A stretch of DNA of 64,000 bases from the NCBI GenBank assembly GCA_030674185.1, contig CM060305.1, positions 168,307,736-168,371,735 of the forward strand, read 5' to 3'. This DNA comes from Monoplex corrugatus. Lineage: Eukaryota; Mollusca; Gastropoda; Littorinimorpha; Ranellidae. A model generated the notes under the pieces. The model was not told where the DNA came from. It ran no database searches and saw nothing but the letters and a program-made list of their open reading frames with translations. Positions 1 through 13,000 of the stretch are shown here, piece by piece. The stretch's first letter is position 1; every line of letters begins with the position of its first letter. The translations under genes and the position numbers were made by a program.

Positions 1-430
1 ATGGCTTTGCACAGTCGGCAGGGCTTTATACACAAGTAACAACAACTAGGTAGTTTTAATGTTTTTCATGTTACAGTGACATGAATACAGCAAGAGAAGT
101 AGACATAAGAAAAATGCATGTAAGTATACGTATACATATGAATACATACAAATACTTAAGCACATATGTTTAGATTTTTGGCTTCATTTCTTCCGTTCAC
201 ATGATTTTGTTGTTGTTGTAATGTTGGTTTGTGTAAGTGTAGTTGTGTTACGTTTGCTTACTGAGTGGCTATTCTTCTCTGTAATGGTTACAGGCTAGTA
301 ATTATGTATCTTTGGGGACGCTATAATGAGCAATGTTTTTATAAAATGGAATAATGTGTGCGTGCACAGGAAAGATTTGACAAGAGTTGTTACACATAAT
401 TCCATATATTGCATTGAATGGAAGAGTTGT
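1..430. other. AT-rich intronic flank of FNIP
   Basis: No coding exon, RNA or repeat array is recognisable here. Because FNIP exons follow on the plus strand after the piggyBac element, this is most likely the upstream part of the same FNIP intron (inference). Confidence 0.5.
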
Positions 431-2084
431 TTAACCCCTTAAATGCTCAGTATAATAGCACTTTCGAATAACAGCTTGCCAGGGTAAAATTTAGCTTTTT
501 AGGGTAGGTTCAATAAAATGGTTACTGCTCATTTATTTCTTGACAGATCTCTCAGATGTTTTGCATGTTTTGTTGTTATGCATTGGTCTACAATGTCCTG
601 TCAAAATAACTTGATTATGTTGATAATTAGTATAGCAGAAACTGACATAACTACAAAAAATTACCAAAAAATAACAGCTTTCGAGTATACACAAATACAC
701 TGTGCCACACAAAATGAGTCAGAACATTGGAAAAGTGGTTTTACTATTTATTCAACATCAGCACTAACACATGACAGTCATATAAATCCCAAGGAATGTT
801 GCTCTTGATCATAATCTGCTCATAATTGGGAGTACTATTTTTTAGGAAAAAAGGGGCATAATCATGCTTTTTGCAGTATGTTCACTAACATGTACATTAC
901 TCATCCACTTATTGAGTTATTTGTTAGATTTTTTGTGGACTTCTTCCTTATACCCTTGTTTACAATTTCACATCATTCTAATTTGATTTTGTTGGTAATG
1001 ATGATGGTTCACACTAATAACATGTGATAAATCAGTTTTTGTTTTGTTTTCAATTTGAGAGTTTTAGTACAATTCAGCACATAAAAGCCCACTGAACAAA
1101 GCAAAATACCTTTTGGTGTTTGCTCAGCAATATTACAAACACCTGGGATTCAAACTGATGTCAATAAATGTCCCTCTGTGTAACAATCTGTATGTTACTG
1201 GGGGTACCCCAATTCTACTGGAAAGGGGCATAATTTTACTATTTGGGGTAGGTTCAGTACCGCAATCACTGCTTATTCATTTGTTGACATATGACTTAGA
1301 TTTTATGGCTTCTCTTTCATTTTACCCCAAGTTATAATGCTATATAACAATAGTGTAATTTTGTTAGCCATTGGGAAGATGGCCAGGGATATAACGGATG
1401 GTGGTTTTACAGAAAATAAAAGTTTCTAAAAACATACACATGTTACAACACATAAAAACCTGTAAAACACTGACAAAAACTTCTGTTAGTGTTTACTCAA
1501 CATCACTGTAAGTACACAGTATGGTCCAAATTGTTATAGTATAATATTATACATATTGGTAAATGTTCAAAATGACAACTATGGGAAAAAAAAGTCTGAA
1601 GAAAAAAATAAACAATTGTCTGTTCAAAAAGAAAGACCCTCCCCCCACATACACACACACATGGTATCCATTTGTTATCACACAAAACACTGTGGGAACT
1701 GTGTGAGTGTTTCTGAACATATTGTACTCACATTACTGCCATACTGTTCTAAAGGAATCCAGCACTTGTGCTTGGACATAATCCTCAGGTTGTCTGCATT
1801 CGTTACTTCATAACTTTGGGGGATGGTGTTCATTTTTTTGTCTGTCCAAATTGTGGTTCAAAGAAACACACAAGGGGATTCATTCTATACTCCACTTGGT
1901 CTTCTTTCACTGATGGCACTCAGTCTTGTCACAGCGTTCACAAAACGGTGAACACACACACAGGTGAAGAAAAAAAAACGCACTGTAGAATGGAAAACTA
2001 AGAACACAAAAACAAAAGCACAAAAAAGCAGAAGAAAATGAAATATATATAACTGAGGGGAAAAAAAAACTAACACAGAACACC

Positions 2085-3332
2085 CTACTGCCAATACGCA
2101 AACTTGGTGTGGTAGTCCTTGAAGCATTGGCCTAAGCACAATCCAGGCTTGGATGGGCAGGAGGGGCAGTAGTAGCGGGATTCCTTCCGCACTTTTATTT
2201 TCTTCGTGCAGACCCGACACGGCTTGGTGGGGTTAGACTTGTTTGGTGTCGGTGGCAGTGGAAATAAAAAGTGGTGTGCACCCACCCTCACCTCGTCATC
2301 TGTTTTTCCCTCTTCCACAGCTGGCACCTGATCTGGCCAAATCCAAGAGGTGATGACACTCTCCAAAAAACTTAGGAAAGTTTTACAGGAGTCATCACCT
2401 CTTGACTTTTGCAAGATGAATGCATTGCAGGCTGCAACCTGCAGAAAATGGAAAAAACAGTTTTTTTTGTCCATTTCATCGACTTACGTGAGCAGTCATA
2501 TGGGTGAAGCAGCTGATCTTGTTTGTCAACTCCACCCATATTCCTGTTGTAATTCGATGAAACAGACGGACGCATGTTGACACCCCGTCGTCCCCGGTGT
2601 GGAATGGGTGCCTCAGTGTGGCCATGCACAGAGGACAGCAGGTGCACCACTTTTGTGCTGTGGTACTTTGTGGCGACGATCTTGTTGTCACCACAAAGAG
2701 CAGCTGATGATCCGGGGTCCAGCTTCACTCCACGTAGCTCCTCTGGAATACCCCGGTTCTCCCGGACGGTGCCGCAGGCCAAGGTGTTCCTTTCCAGGAG
2801 GTAGAGGTACAGCCGCAGACTACTGTACCAGTTGTCCGTGTAGACATGGTAGCCCTTTTCCAGGAGAGGGGCTACCAAGTACAGCACCATCTTCTCGCTG
2901 GCCGAGAGAGTTGGGTTGTCTGCATTTACGGACTCTAGGACAGGCTGCACCTCATTGACGGGGTCCTCCTTTCCAGCATACACCTTGAAGCGGTAGCAGT
3001 AGCCACCACTTCCCTTGACACCGCCTTCAGACTCACAGCACAGGTATATTTTGATGCCAAACCGGGCACGTTTCAACGGTATGTATTGACGAAATATCAG
3101 TCTACCCTTCCAAAGAAGTAGACTTTCATCAACACATACCGCTTGCCGGGGCTCATACACCTCCTGGAACCTCTCATGCAGATGATCCAGAATAGGACGG
3201 ATCTTGTAGAGCCGGTCGTACGCTGGATCACCTGGCACTGGCATAGCTGCATTGTTGTTGAAGTGCAGAAACTGAAGAAGAATCTGAAATACAGAGTAAA
3301 CTTTCAAGATAAGTAAGCAGACCCACAACTGG

Positions 3333-3398
<66 letters not shown>

Positions 3399-3629
3399 CC
3401 TACACACACACACACACATACACACACACACACACACAGCCTACACACACACAGCCTACACACACACCCACTACACAAGCACACACTGACAGTATCACAC
3501 ACACTTGAATATATAAAAACGCCACACTGGTATAAAAAAGTGCTTTTGTCTTTTACAAAATGAACAAACTTGCATGGAAAACTTACACACAGAAAATAAA
3601 TAATGCTTATGCACACGCGCGCGCGCGCC

Positions 3630-3715
<86 letters not shown>

Positions 3716-3901
3716 ACACACACACATTCACACAAGCACACACTGACAGTATCACACACACATGAATATAAAAACACCACACTGGTGTACCAAAAAAGTG
3801 CTTTTGTGTTTTACAAAATCAGCAAACTTGTATGGAAAACTTGCAAACAGAAATAAATAATGCGTATGTACACATGTGCACTCACACACACACACGCACA
3901 T

Positions 3902-3940
<39 letters not shown>

Positions 3941-3953
3941 CACACACACAGCC

Positions 3954-3987
<34 letters not shown>

Positions 3988-4036
3988 TTTACACAAGCAC
4001 ACACTGACAGTATCACACACACTTGAATATATAAAA

Positions 4037-4091
<55 letters not shown>

Positions 4092-4948
4092 AGTGGAGGG
4101 ATGAAGAATCAAGTAGTGAAAAAAAGAAAAGAAAAAAAAATAGAGCTACTTGCCTGGAACCGGTTTCTTGTCATGATGGAGCTGAAGACTGGAATTCTGT
4201 ACAGCACCTTCTTAGACCAGTACAGTTCAATTGAAGGTAGCCGCACAATGCCCATCAGCAGAACCAGGCCCAGAAACTTCCTCATTTCTGCACCGTCGAC
4301 TTTCTCCCACTTGTTGGCCCTGGAAAACTGTGGAAGATTGGGGTGTGCCTCGAGAAACTGGTCAGCATACAGGTTTGTCTGAATGACGAGATGGTTGACT
4401 AGGTCAGAAAAAAAAAATTCCAAATAGTCAACCGGCCTAAAATTAGCACAGCTGACCTTCAACCCCGGATTTCCAGTGAAAACTACACCAGGGTTGGGGT
4501 GCTGTGCATCAGCTTCTCGCCATTCTCTTACTAGCTGTTGCTGACCACGCCTCACGCCACGCCCCCTGCCGCTTCCACGGGGCCCTCGCCGTCGTCCAGA
4601 CCCCCTACCACGTCCACGACCCCGTCCCCTCCTGACAGGAGGGGGTGCAGTGCTTGTTGATGGTAGAGGATCCCCCATTTCCTCTTCTTCACCCTCGCTA
4701 GCACTGGTTTCCCCACTGCTTTCACTGGGAGCGAACGAAGGATCCACGTCATCACCAGCACCTATCTCCGATAAAAGTGGATGGTGCTGGTTCCCATCCG
4801 TCTCCTCCTCATCACTGATGTCAGGATCCGATCCTCCCATGTCTTCTTCTCCACTGTCTTGATCGTTGAATATCTCGTCCAACACATCAAGCGCAGTGTA
4901 CCGCTTGAAAACAGGTCGAGCCGACGACGTACTAGGTCTCGCTGCCAT
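2085..4948 (-). CDS. piggyBac-family transposase (two exons, one frameshift)
   Basis: DDE/D transposase that would cut and paste TTAA-flanked DNA in the nucleus. Exon 1 (4948-4154) starts at an ATG encoding MAARPSTSS. It has an acidic stretch and an Arg-Gly-rich stretch, then the transposase N-part ending MTRNRFQ. Exon 2 (3283-2085) resumes in phase 0 with ILLQFLHFNNN, which restores the family motif. Catalytic aspartates appear at about residues 317 (CVDES), 415 (YTDNW) and 518 (GGVDKQD). A C-terminal Cys-rich domain follows (CRVCTKK, YYCPSCPSK, C/H pairs). The frame is broken in an A8/T8 run near 2461-2468; both sides align to the family, so this is a one-base indel, either mutation or assembly error. 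Total length is about 660 residues, near the upper range of the family. A domesticated PGBD-like gene is less likely given the flanking TTAA. Confidence 0.9.
3284..4153 (-). repeat. GC-AG intron of the transposase gene, filled with (CA)n
   Basis: On the minus strand the exon ends TTCCAG and the intron starts GCAAGT, the classic GC donor. It ends TCTGTATTTCAG before the next exon. The 870 bp consist mainly of (CA)n tracts (3333-3477, 3640-3735, 3883-3990, 4037-4083). A spacer unit of about 120 bp is repeated (3500-3620, 3751-3875, and a part near 4010-4036). The microsatellites and spacers therefore expanded together. Confidence 0.8.
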
Positions 4949-5119
4949 CTTGAATTCGCTAATCACTGTAACCTCTCAACTCGCGATTTGCATATCCTGT
5001 GGTCAGTTACTGGTGACGTGAAGGATATGGGGCTCTTCGCTGATATCAGCAACAGAGTTGGAAACATTTTGCGCAGTCATTTCTTGTGTAGATTTGCTCG
5101 CTTTCCGTGACGAGTTTAC

Positions 5120-5180
5120 TACGAGTGGCACTCGTATACGGGCGTGGTGAATTTCGATTTTACTACGAGCGTTACTCGTA
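5120..5180. promoter_or_regulatory. Pair of 17-bp palindromes at the piggyBac right end
   Basis: TACGAGTGGCACTCGTA at 5120-5136 and TACGAGCGTTACTCGTA at 5164-5180 share arms TACGAG/CTCGTA and are 44 bp apart. They lie between the transposase start and the terminal TTAA. Subterminal repeats are a known feature of piggyBac ends; a binding role here is inference. No matching pair was seen at the left end. Confidence 0.5.
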
Positions 5181-5240
5181 CCAAGCAGAGAAGAGGTTAA
5201 ATAATTATGTTTTAAAAATTTCTCATCTCTATTCTTTCAG

Positions 5241-8200
5241 TGACGTCCAGTGGCAGCTTTCAGTCTCTGTTTCCATCTCCAAGTAACAACAGCGCCAACA
5301 GCTACAACAGCCTTCACCGACGCTGGATGCGATCTCAGACTACATCTCTCCAAAGAAGATGGGATTCCCAGGAAACTCTCAACAGTGTGGAGGTCAGGGA
5401 AATCTATTTCATGAAGACTTAATTGTGATGAATGTTTGCTAATGGTTCGGTTACAATGTACAGTTATATGTAAGTCCCTTCAGTGATACTCTGCAAAACA
5501 TATGTCTGTGTTTTGAAGGCATTACTTTCGGGGGGTATCACTTTAAGAGGAGGGGGAGGGAGATGTGTGCTGAGTGTAAAGTACTTTATGACAGATGAAG
5601 CTTAGTGGCAGTTTCATGAATATGTTTGTTGACGTCTCAGTCTGGTTCTTAGTCTATTTGTATGATTAATCATTGTGATAGATCGGCTGTCTGGCTAAAT
5701 ATTAAATTTTTTATTTTTTATTTTTCAGACCTCACAGATCCGGAAGAGAAAGCAGATCAAACTTGCTATTGGTATTCTCTTCAGCACCAGTGATGGCAAA
5801 AACTTGCAAGAAGAAAAAGACACAGAAGAATATAGGTTTGTATGTGTTTTTTTAAAAAAATGATACAGCATACATATTTCTACATATATTTTGTATGAGT
5901 ATGTGTAAGGCATTGGATGAGGAACATTTTTGTATTGTGATAACTGATTCATTAAAAATGTTGTGTCTGCTTGTGAACAGAAAGAGTTAGTTATGCAGTA
6001 ATATTATCTTCATTGCATAGCGTATAGCGTTTAAAGCATATGGAACTGTCTTTACATGTTGTTACATTCTTGAGCTAAATAAATCAATAAAAAAACGCAC
6101 ACAAAAAACAATCAAACAAACAAAAATATACATGCAGACAATCAGTAACCCTGAATGAAATGACAATAAATGTAAACCGCAACAACAACAACAACAGAAC
6201 TTGTCACCACCAACAACAGTCAAAAATCAGTAACAACAAAATCCCCTGAAACCCAATTGAAACTGATGACAAGGACTTGTGTTTTAGCTTTGGCTGGCAT
6301 TTAAAACAGTAGATAGTCGTGAAAGATAATGGTTTTAAATGTTGTTTTAGGTGTAAGTTGATTTTAAGGCACTTACACTGAAGTTTTTTTTAGCTTGTTT
6401 CTGCTTCAGTCAGCATGTCTAACAAAGTAAATTTTGTATCTTGTATCTCTTGTAGAGGTAAGTGGCTAAATAATTAACCATTTTGAGTCTTGATCTTTGA
6501 AGCAGTTATGTTACCATGAAGTTGACAGAAATAAAACTATGTGGAAATGTACATAACAAATATGTGCAAGGACATATTATCATCTGTTGTTTTTGCAGAT
6601 GTAACCTTCGTTGGTGTTTGTTCTTGATCTCCATCTTTAAATATTTTACCATGTTAACAAAGTTTTTTTGTTGGAAGTGTGTGCAAACATTTTTCCTGTT
6701 TAGTTTGAAGTGTGAGCAAACAATATCTTTCCTGTTGTGTTTTTTGCAGAATGTTTCAGAGCTTTTTCTTTGCTCACATGGCATTGATTGAAGGACATGT
6801 GGAAGGTCTGCAAAGTGCTGTGGAAAGAGCTTTTTTCACAGGCAAAAACAATGTGGCATCCATATTTGAGGTTTGTTCATAAATGATAGGTTCTGAGTCT
6901 TTCTCTTAGTGCTTACACCACAGTTTAAAAGCTGTTCACTTAGTCATATCTTACAAGTGCATAAGCTCAACTATTTCGAGAGACCATAGAAACATTTCGT
7001 GTTGGAAAGCACAGGGAGAGGAATTCATTTCATGTTTTCATAATTACATTAACCTCTTTACTTTGTAAAGTATTTATTCATTCAATTGATTCTTCTTATG
7101 CAGGTTAGAGCTCTTGTGATCACTCTTTATCTAAACATATAAATTCATACAAACCTACTTAGCAGAGGGAGTGGATTTTTGCAAATACGGCTTTTCTTTA
7201 TCCTGCCTAAAAGCAGTCATACTCTGGGGAGCTATGTAGATGATTTGAAAGAGGTATAGGTGAATGGTCTTGAAGACGGAGATATAAGACAAGAATTTGA
7301 AATAATTATAGGTGAATGGTCTTGAAGACAGATATAAGACAAGAATTTGAAAGACAGAAATATAGGTGAATGGTCTTGAAGACAGATATAAGACAAGAAT
7401 TTGACAGAGGTATAGGTGAATAGTCTTGAAGACAGAAATAAGACAAGAATTTGACAGAGATAATTATAGGTGAATGGTCTTGAAGACAGAAATAAGACAA
7501 GAATTTGACAGAGATAATTATAGGTGAATGGTCTTGAAGACAGAAATAAGACAAGAATTTGACAGAGATAATTATAGGTGAATGGTCTTGAAGACAGAAA
7601 TAAGACAAGAATTTGACAGAGATAATTATAGGTGAATGGTCTTGAAGACAGAAATAAGACAAGAATTTGAAGAGATAATTATAGGTGAATGGTCTTGAAG
7701 AGAGAAATAAGACAAGAATTTGACAGAAATATAGGTGAATGGTCTTGAAGACAGAAATAAGACAAGAATTTGAAAGAGATATTATAGGTGAATGGTCTTG
7801 AAGACAGAAATAAGACAAGAATTTGACAGAAATAATTATAGGTGAATGGTCTTGAAGACAGAAATAAGACAAGAATTTGACAGAGATAATTATAGGTGAA
7901 TGGTCTTGAAGACAGAAATAACACAAGAATTTGAAAGAGATAATTATAGGTGAATGGTCTTGAAGACAGAAATAAGACAAGAATTTGACAGAGATAATTA
8001 TAGGTGAATGGTCTTGAAGACAGAATAAGACAAGAATTTGACAGAGATAATTTTAGGTGAATGGTCTTGAAGACAGAAATAAGACAAGAATTTGACAGAG
8101 ATAATTATAGGTGAATGGTCTTGAAGACAGAAATAAGACAAGAATTTGACAGAGATAATTATAGGTGAATGGTCTTGAAGACAGAAATAAGACAAGAATT

Positions 8201-9971
8201 TGACAGAGATAATTATAGGTGAATGGTCTTGAAGACAGAAATAAGACAAGAATTTGAAAGAGATAATTATAGGTGAATGGTCTTGAAGAGAGAAATAAGA
8301 CAAGAATTTGACAGAAATATAGGTGAATGGTCTTGAAGACAGAAATAAGACAAGAATTTGAAAGAGATAATTATAGGTGAATGGTCTTGAAGACAGAAAT
8401 AAGACAAGAATTTGACAGAAATAATTATAGGTGAATGGTCTTGAAGACAGAAATAAGACAAGAATTTGACAGAGATAATTATAGGTGAATGGTCTTGAAG
8501 ACAGAAATAACACAAGAATTTGAAAGAGATAATTATAGGTGAATGGTCTTGAAGACAGAAATAAGACAAGAATTTGACAGAGATATATGTGAATGGTCTT
8601 GAAGACAGAAATAAGAATTTGACAGAGATATATGTGAATGGTCTTGAAGACAGAAATAAGAATTTGACAGAGATATAGGTGAATGGTCTTGAAGACAGAA
8701 ATAAGAATTTGACAGAGATATAGGTGAATGGTCTTGAAGACAGAAATAAGACAAGAATTTGAAAAAAATTTTGTGACCTCCCACCATGAAATCAGTCTTA
8801 ACTAGCATTTTGGGCATTTTGAGATATACATATCACTGGAAAGTGTACATTCTGCTGATTATTTTGGTACTTAATAAAGCTTGTACTCAAAAAAATGTAA
8901 AAGTTATGTATGTTTAAAGTCATTAATTTGTATGACGGCCATTTTGAGAAAACATCCTCTAAAGTTTTCATGTGCTCTACAACAACATTTTCCTCAAATT
9001 TCTTTATTTGGTGGCTTTCACCGAGTTTGTGTCTAATTTTCGCTGTCATTATCTGATAGGTGCACCAAAGAGCTTTCCATCAGTATAGTACATGTGCGGG
9101 TACTGTACAGGTTATGGTTCATAATTTGAGACAGAAATAGGTACTTTTGGTAGGAAATTGCGTTCTTTCTGCTGCGATCAGTGCATTAAAATACCGATTT
9201 AAATTGATTAATAATATTTTTTCAAGAAAAAAAATTCTGTGGGGGATAGATTATAGTCTACAGAAATCAATTTTGAGAAAAAGTCAAAACACCCCAGATA
9301 GACCCTCAGTCACCTTTTCAACTCCTAGTGCTGTTTGACTGATTGCGAGTTAAGACTGATTTCGTGGTGGGAGGTCACTTATAGATGAATAGGTCTTGAA
9401 GACAGAAATAAGATGGAGCCTTGTGAGGAAAAGATAGCATGACAGAAAAGGGTAACCCCTAACTACCTCAAAGCAAACTGCGGGCATTGAATTGATTGAT
9501 TGAAGAAAAGGGATCAAATTTAAAGTAAAAGATGTAAAAGTCACTGTTTTGTATTTGTGGGGTTGTTTCGGTTTTGTTGTTGTTGTTTTGTTTTAGTATG
9601 GAATGGGGAAAGATTACACTTAAGTATTTGTATGTTTCAGGCCTTGGATCAGTTCCGTGATGCTATGCATGACCTGTATATGGCCCCTCGACTGCGAGAA
9701 CCAGTGTGGCTGTGTATGATGTCAAATGTCAGCTATCGTTACGCCCTTTGCGAGCGCTTTGTCCAAGAGTTTATGTTTCTGGCTGCCAAGTACGACAACA
9801 AGTCCACCAAATTGTGAGTCCTCATTGTAAATTATTTGTACATTCATACTTTCTGCTTTGGGGAGTAATAAGATTGGTAATGACTTTCAGTTGCTATGCT
9901 TTGCTGGTGTATGTATGTGTGTGTTGTGTGTGTGTGTGTGTGGTAATAACTTTCAGTTGCTATGCTTTGCT

Positions 9972-10055
<84 letters not shown>

Positions 10056-13000
10056 GTTTTTGAACAATTGTTTGCTTTTTCCTCTCTCTCTGTAACTGTC
10101 TCTGTCTCTCTTTTTTGTTTTGAATAGAAATGAGCATCTCCTGAGTATCATCCTTTACACAAAGAATCATTCTGATATGGAGGGGGTGGGTTTGGGGAGG
10201 GGGGGGGGTTAGCATATTGTGTTTATCATTGAGGGGTGTTGTCTTTTCTTGTTGGGTCTTTGCTGATGATTTTATGATTTTAGTTCCACTTGGCTTGAAA
10301 CATGATATAACTAACTGTTGTATATGCAAAGCATTGTGTTGAAGCCTGAAGCAAATTTAGACTTTTGGGGAATGATTTCATAATGATATATGTTCAAAAC
10401 ATGATGGTAAATGTGTGTGTGTTTGCAGCTTCGTCAGCACCTTGTTGTCGGCTGTGTTGACGTACCACCTGGCCTGGGTGGCTACAGTTACACCTGGTGA
10501 TGGAACTCCTTCCAAAACCTACCTGGACAAACATTCTGCCAAATGGGTCAGTTTCTCCTGCTTAGTTCTCTTTCCATGTTTATGTTTGAAGATGTTTTTT
10601 TAAAACTGTTGAAACTGGTGTTTGCTGTTATGTGAATATATGTGCGTTTGAGTTTGTGTGTGTGTATGTGAATTGGAGGGGGAGAGAGAGAGAGAGAAAA
10701 AGAGAGAAAGAGAGAGAGAAAGGGAAAAGCGAGTCTTCTAGTGTTTTAGGTTTCATTAGTAAGAAACGGTGGAGAGAGTTGGACAGCAGAATGTCCTCAG
10801 AAGCTCACCCCCCCCCCCCCCTTTTGCAAATGAGTGTTTTGATTCTGAAGTTCCCATGCTCTAAGGTGATGCTCTTTTCTGCTGTTGCCATTTTCCCCCT
10901 CCACCTGGGTTTGAACTGTCATCCAAGATGATTGGGCATCTTAAGGCCAAGGCCAAGTCAGTCATGTAAGGGATGTCTTAACCACTTAGCTATTGGACTT
11001 CTGCTGTATGTAGGAAATTTATATGCCTTACGAAGTTCAGTTTTGTTTGTTTTTGATCAGTTCCAACTGAAAGTCTATCCAGTTGTTTCTGCCATTGCCT
11101 TCATGGCTCTTATCCTCTCTTTCCCAGAAACCAAGAACTGTTTCATTAAGTCATGGACAGATTACCAGTCCTCTTGCTCCAACTTCCAATGCGAAGACTT
11201 TGGCTTGATTGAAAGTGGATTTCTTCTTATTGCTGGCTAGTCTGGCATACCTTTTAGTCTTGTAGATATAACAAAAAGTTCTCCAAGTCCTTCTAGTGTT
11301 TTAGATTTTATCATCAAATATTACAGCATAGATGTTTCAATTTCAGTGCCATTCTTTCCCATTTTGATATTGTTTCTTTACAAGTTTTTATATTTATTTT
11401 ATGTGACTGCACATTCCTTTATTCAAAGTGTACTCTTCTGAGTGATATTATTATAGTGAAACAAGTTTTGTTAAAAGTGTTGAGAGCAATTGAAATGATG
11501 TTTGTAATTTCATGTTATTTATGTTTTATTGTATTGCAGATTGATACCCTTGCAAAGACACATCCATACAACCCCTTGTGGGCACAGCTTGGGTGAGTTT
11601 ACAGTTACAATTTTTTAACCTGGATTATTGATGTGTTTAGTGGATACTTGCATGGTTGGGTAAATGTAATAGGGCCTTTTATCCACAGGATTATATCAAT
11701 TTATTTTTATAGTTGTGGGATGTATGTTTTATTATAATAAGTACATGAAAATTGTTGTTGCACATTGATATGATATTTGAGGAGAGAGAGAGAGTAGATT
11801 GCTAACTATGAAATGTTACATAGAGGATTGATCTTAAAACTTTATGAAATGTGCTACATAGAGAGAGTATGATTGACTTAAAACTTTATGAAATGTGCTA
11901 CATAGAGAGAGTATGATTGATTTAAAACTTTATGAAATGTGCTACATAGAGAGAGTATGATTGACTTAAAACTTTATGAAATGTGCTACATAGAGATATG
12001 ATTGATTAAAACTTTATGAAATGTGCTACATAGAGAGAGTATGATTGATTAAAACTTTATGAAATGTGCTACATAGAGAGAGTATGATTGACTTAAAACT
12101 TTATGAAATGTGCTACATAGAGAGAGTATGATTGATTTAAAACTTTATGAAATGTGCTACATAGAGAGAGTATGATTGATATTTAAAACTTTATGATAAT
12201 TGTGTCTACATAGAGAGAGATATGATTGATTTAAAACACTTTATGAAAATGTGCTACATAGAGAGAGTGATTGATTAACTATGAAATTGCACATAGTATG
12301 ATGATAAACTTTATGAAATGTGCTACATAGAGATGAGAAAATGTCATGAGTTGATTTTAAAACTTTATGAAATGTGCTACAAAAAGGGTAGATTAAAGTG
12401 TGTAATGAGTATATTGATTTAAAACTTTATGAATGTAAATAAACAAGTTAATTGAAAAAAGGAAACCAAAAAAAACGACAGTAACAAAAACCAGTCAAAT
12501 GTAAATAAACAAGTTCTTTGAAAAAAAGAAACCTAAAAAGGACAATACCAAAAACCAGCGACCATGAGCAGGTATGGTAACTGGGACAGACAATAATTTT
12601 CACCAGAATGTATTTTGTCAATAATTCGAAAAGGTATCTTTTTATATTTTCATATTCCACATAGCAATTCAACAAATAGATAGAAATGAAATGAATACTA
12701 TGTCTGGCCTCTTTATTTGGAAAGTATATATATATCATCAGAATGTTCAGAGCACATGTAACTATACTTCGTCATGTTAGAAATGGTGTGAGAATGGTAC
12801 TGCTCATATGGTTCAGTCTGTCTTGCTTCATTCAACTGATAGGATTAGCTTTGGATGTCATGGTAAAGAAATAATCTAGTTAAAGACTATAATATATACA
12901 TACTTGCATTACCAAAGACTATATATACATACTTGCTTTACCATACTGTTCTGGTGTTTTTCCTTTAGTTATGATTGTGCTTGGTATCTGTCAGGAACAC

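Larger units (their letters stand above)
431..5200 (-). mobile_element. piggyBac-type DNA transposon in an FNIP intron
   Basis: TTAA at 431-434 and at 5197-5200 bracket a minus-strand transposase gene. Read inward, the two ends start TTAACCCCTTAAATGCTC and TTAACCTCTTCTCTGCTT, agreeing at 13 of 18 positions, as expected for short piggyBac inverted repeats with TTAA target duplication. Close to the right end are two 17-bp palindromes, possible subterminal transposase sites. The left 1.6 kb is AT-rich and non-coding and carries a decayed internal duplication (around 504 and 1247). The element is 4.77 kb, longer than the roughly 2.5-kb insect piggyBac, partly because of an 870-bp intron. The transposase is clear; the exact ends rest on weak TIR similarity. 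Confidence 0.75.

Noticed and set aside
2430..2490. A tiny second intron (GTAAGT to CAG on the minus strand) in the transposase instead of a frameshift
   Set aside because: The sequence it would remove encodes the conserved RKSMKW block, so a one-base indel in the A8 run explains the data better.
9844..10329. Cys-Val or Thr-His repeat proteins over CA/GT tracts (also at 3.3-4.1, 16.1, 18.3, 46.4 kb)
   Set aside because: Pure microsatellite translations with no flanking conserved sequence.
10932..11240. Open frame of 102 codons in an FNIP intron
   Set aside because: No conservation recognised, sits between two phase-matched FNIP exons.
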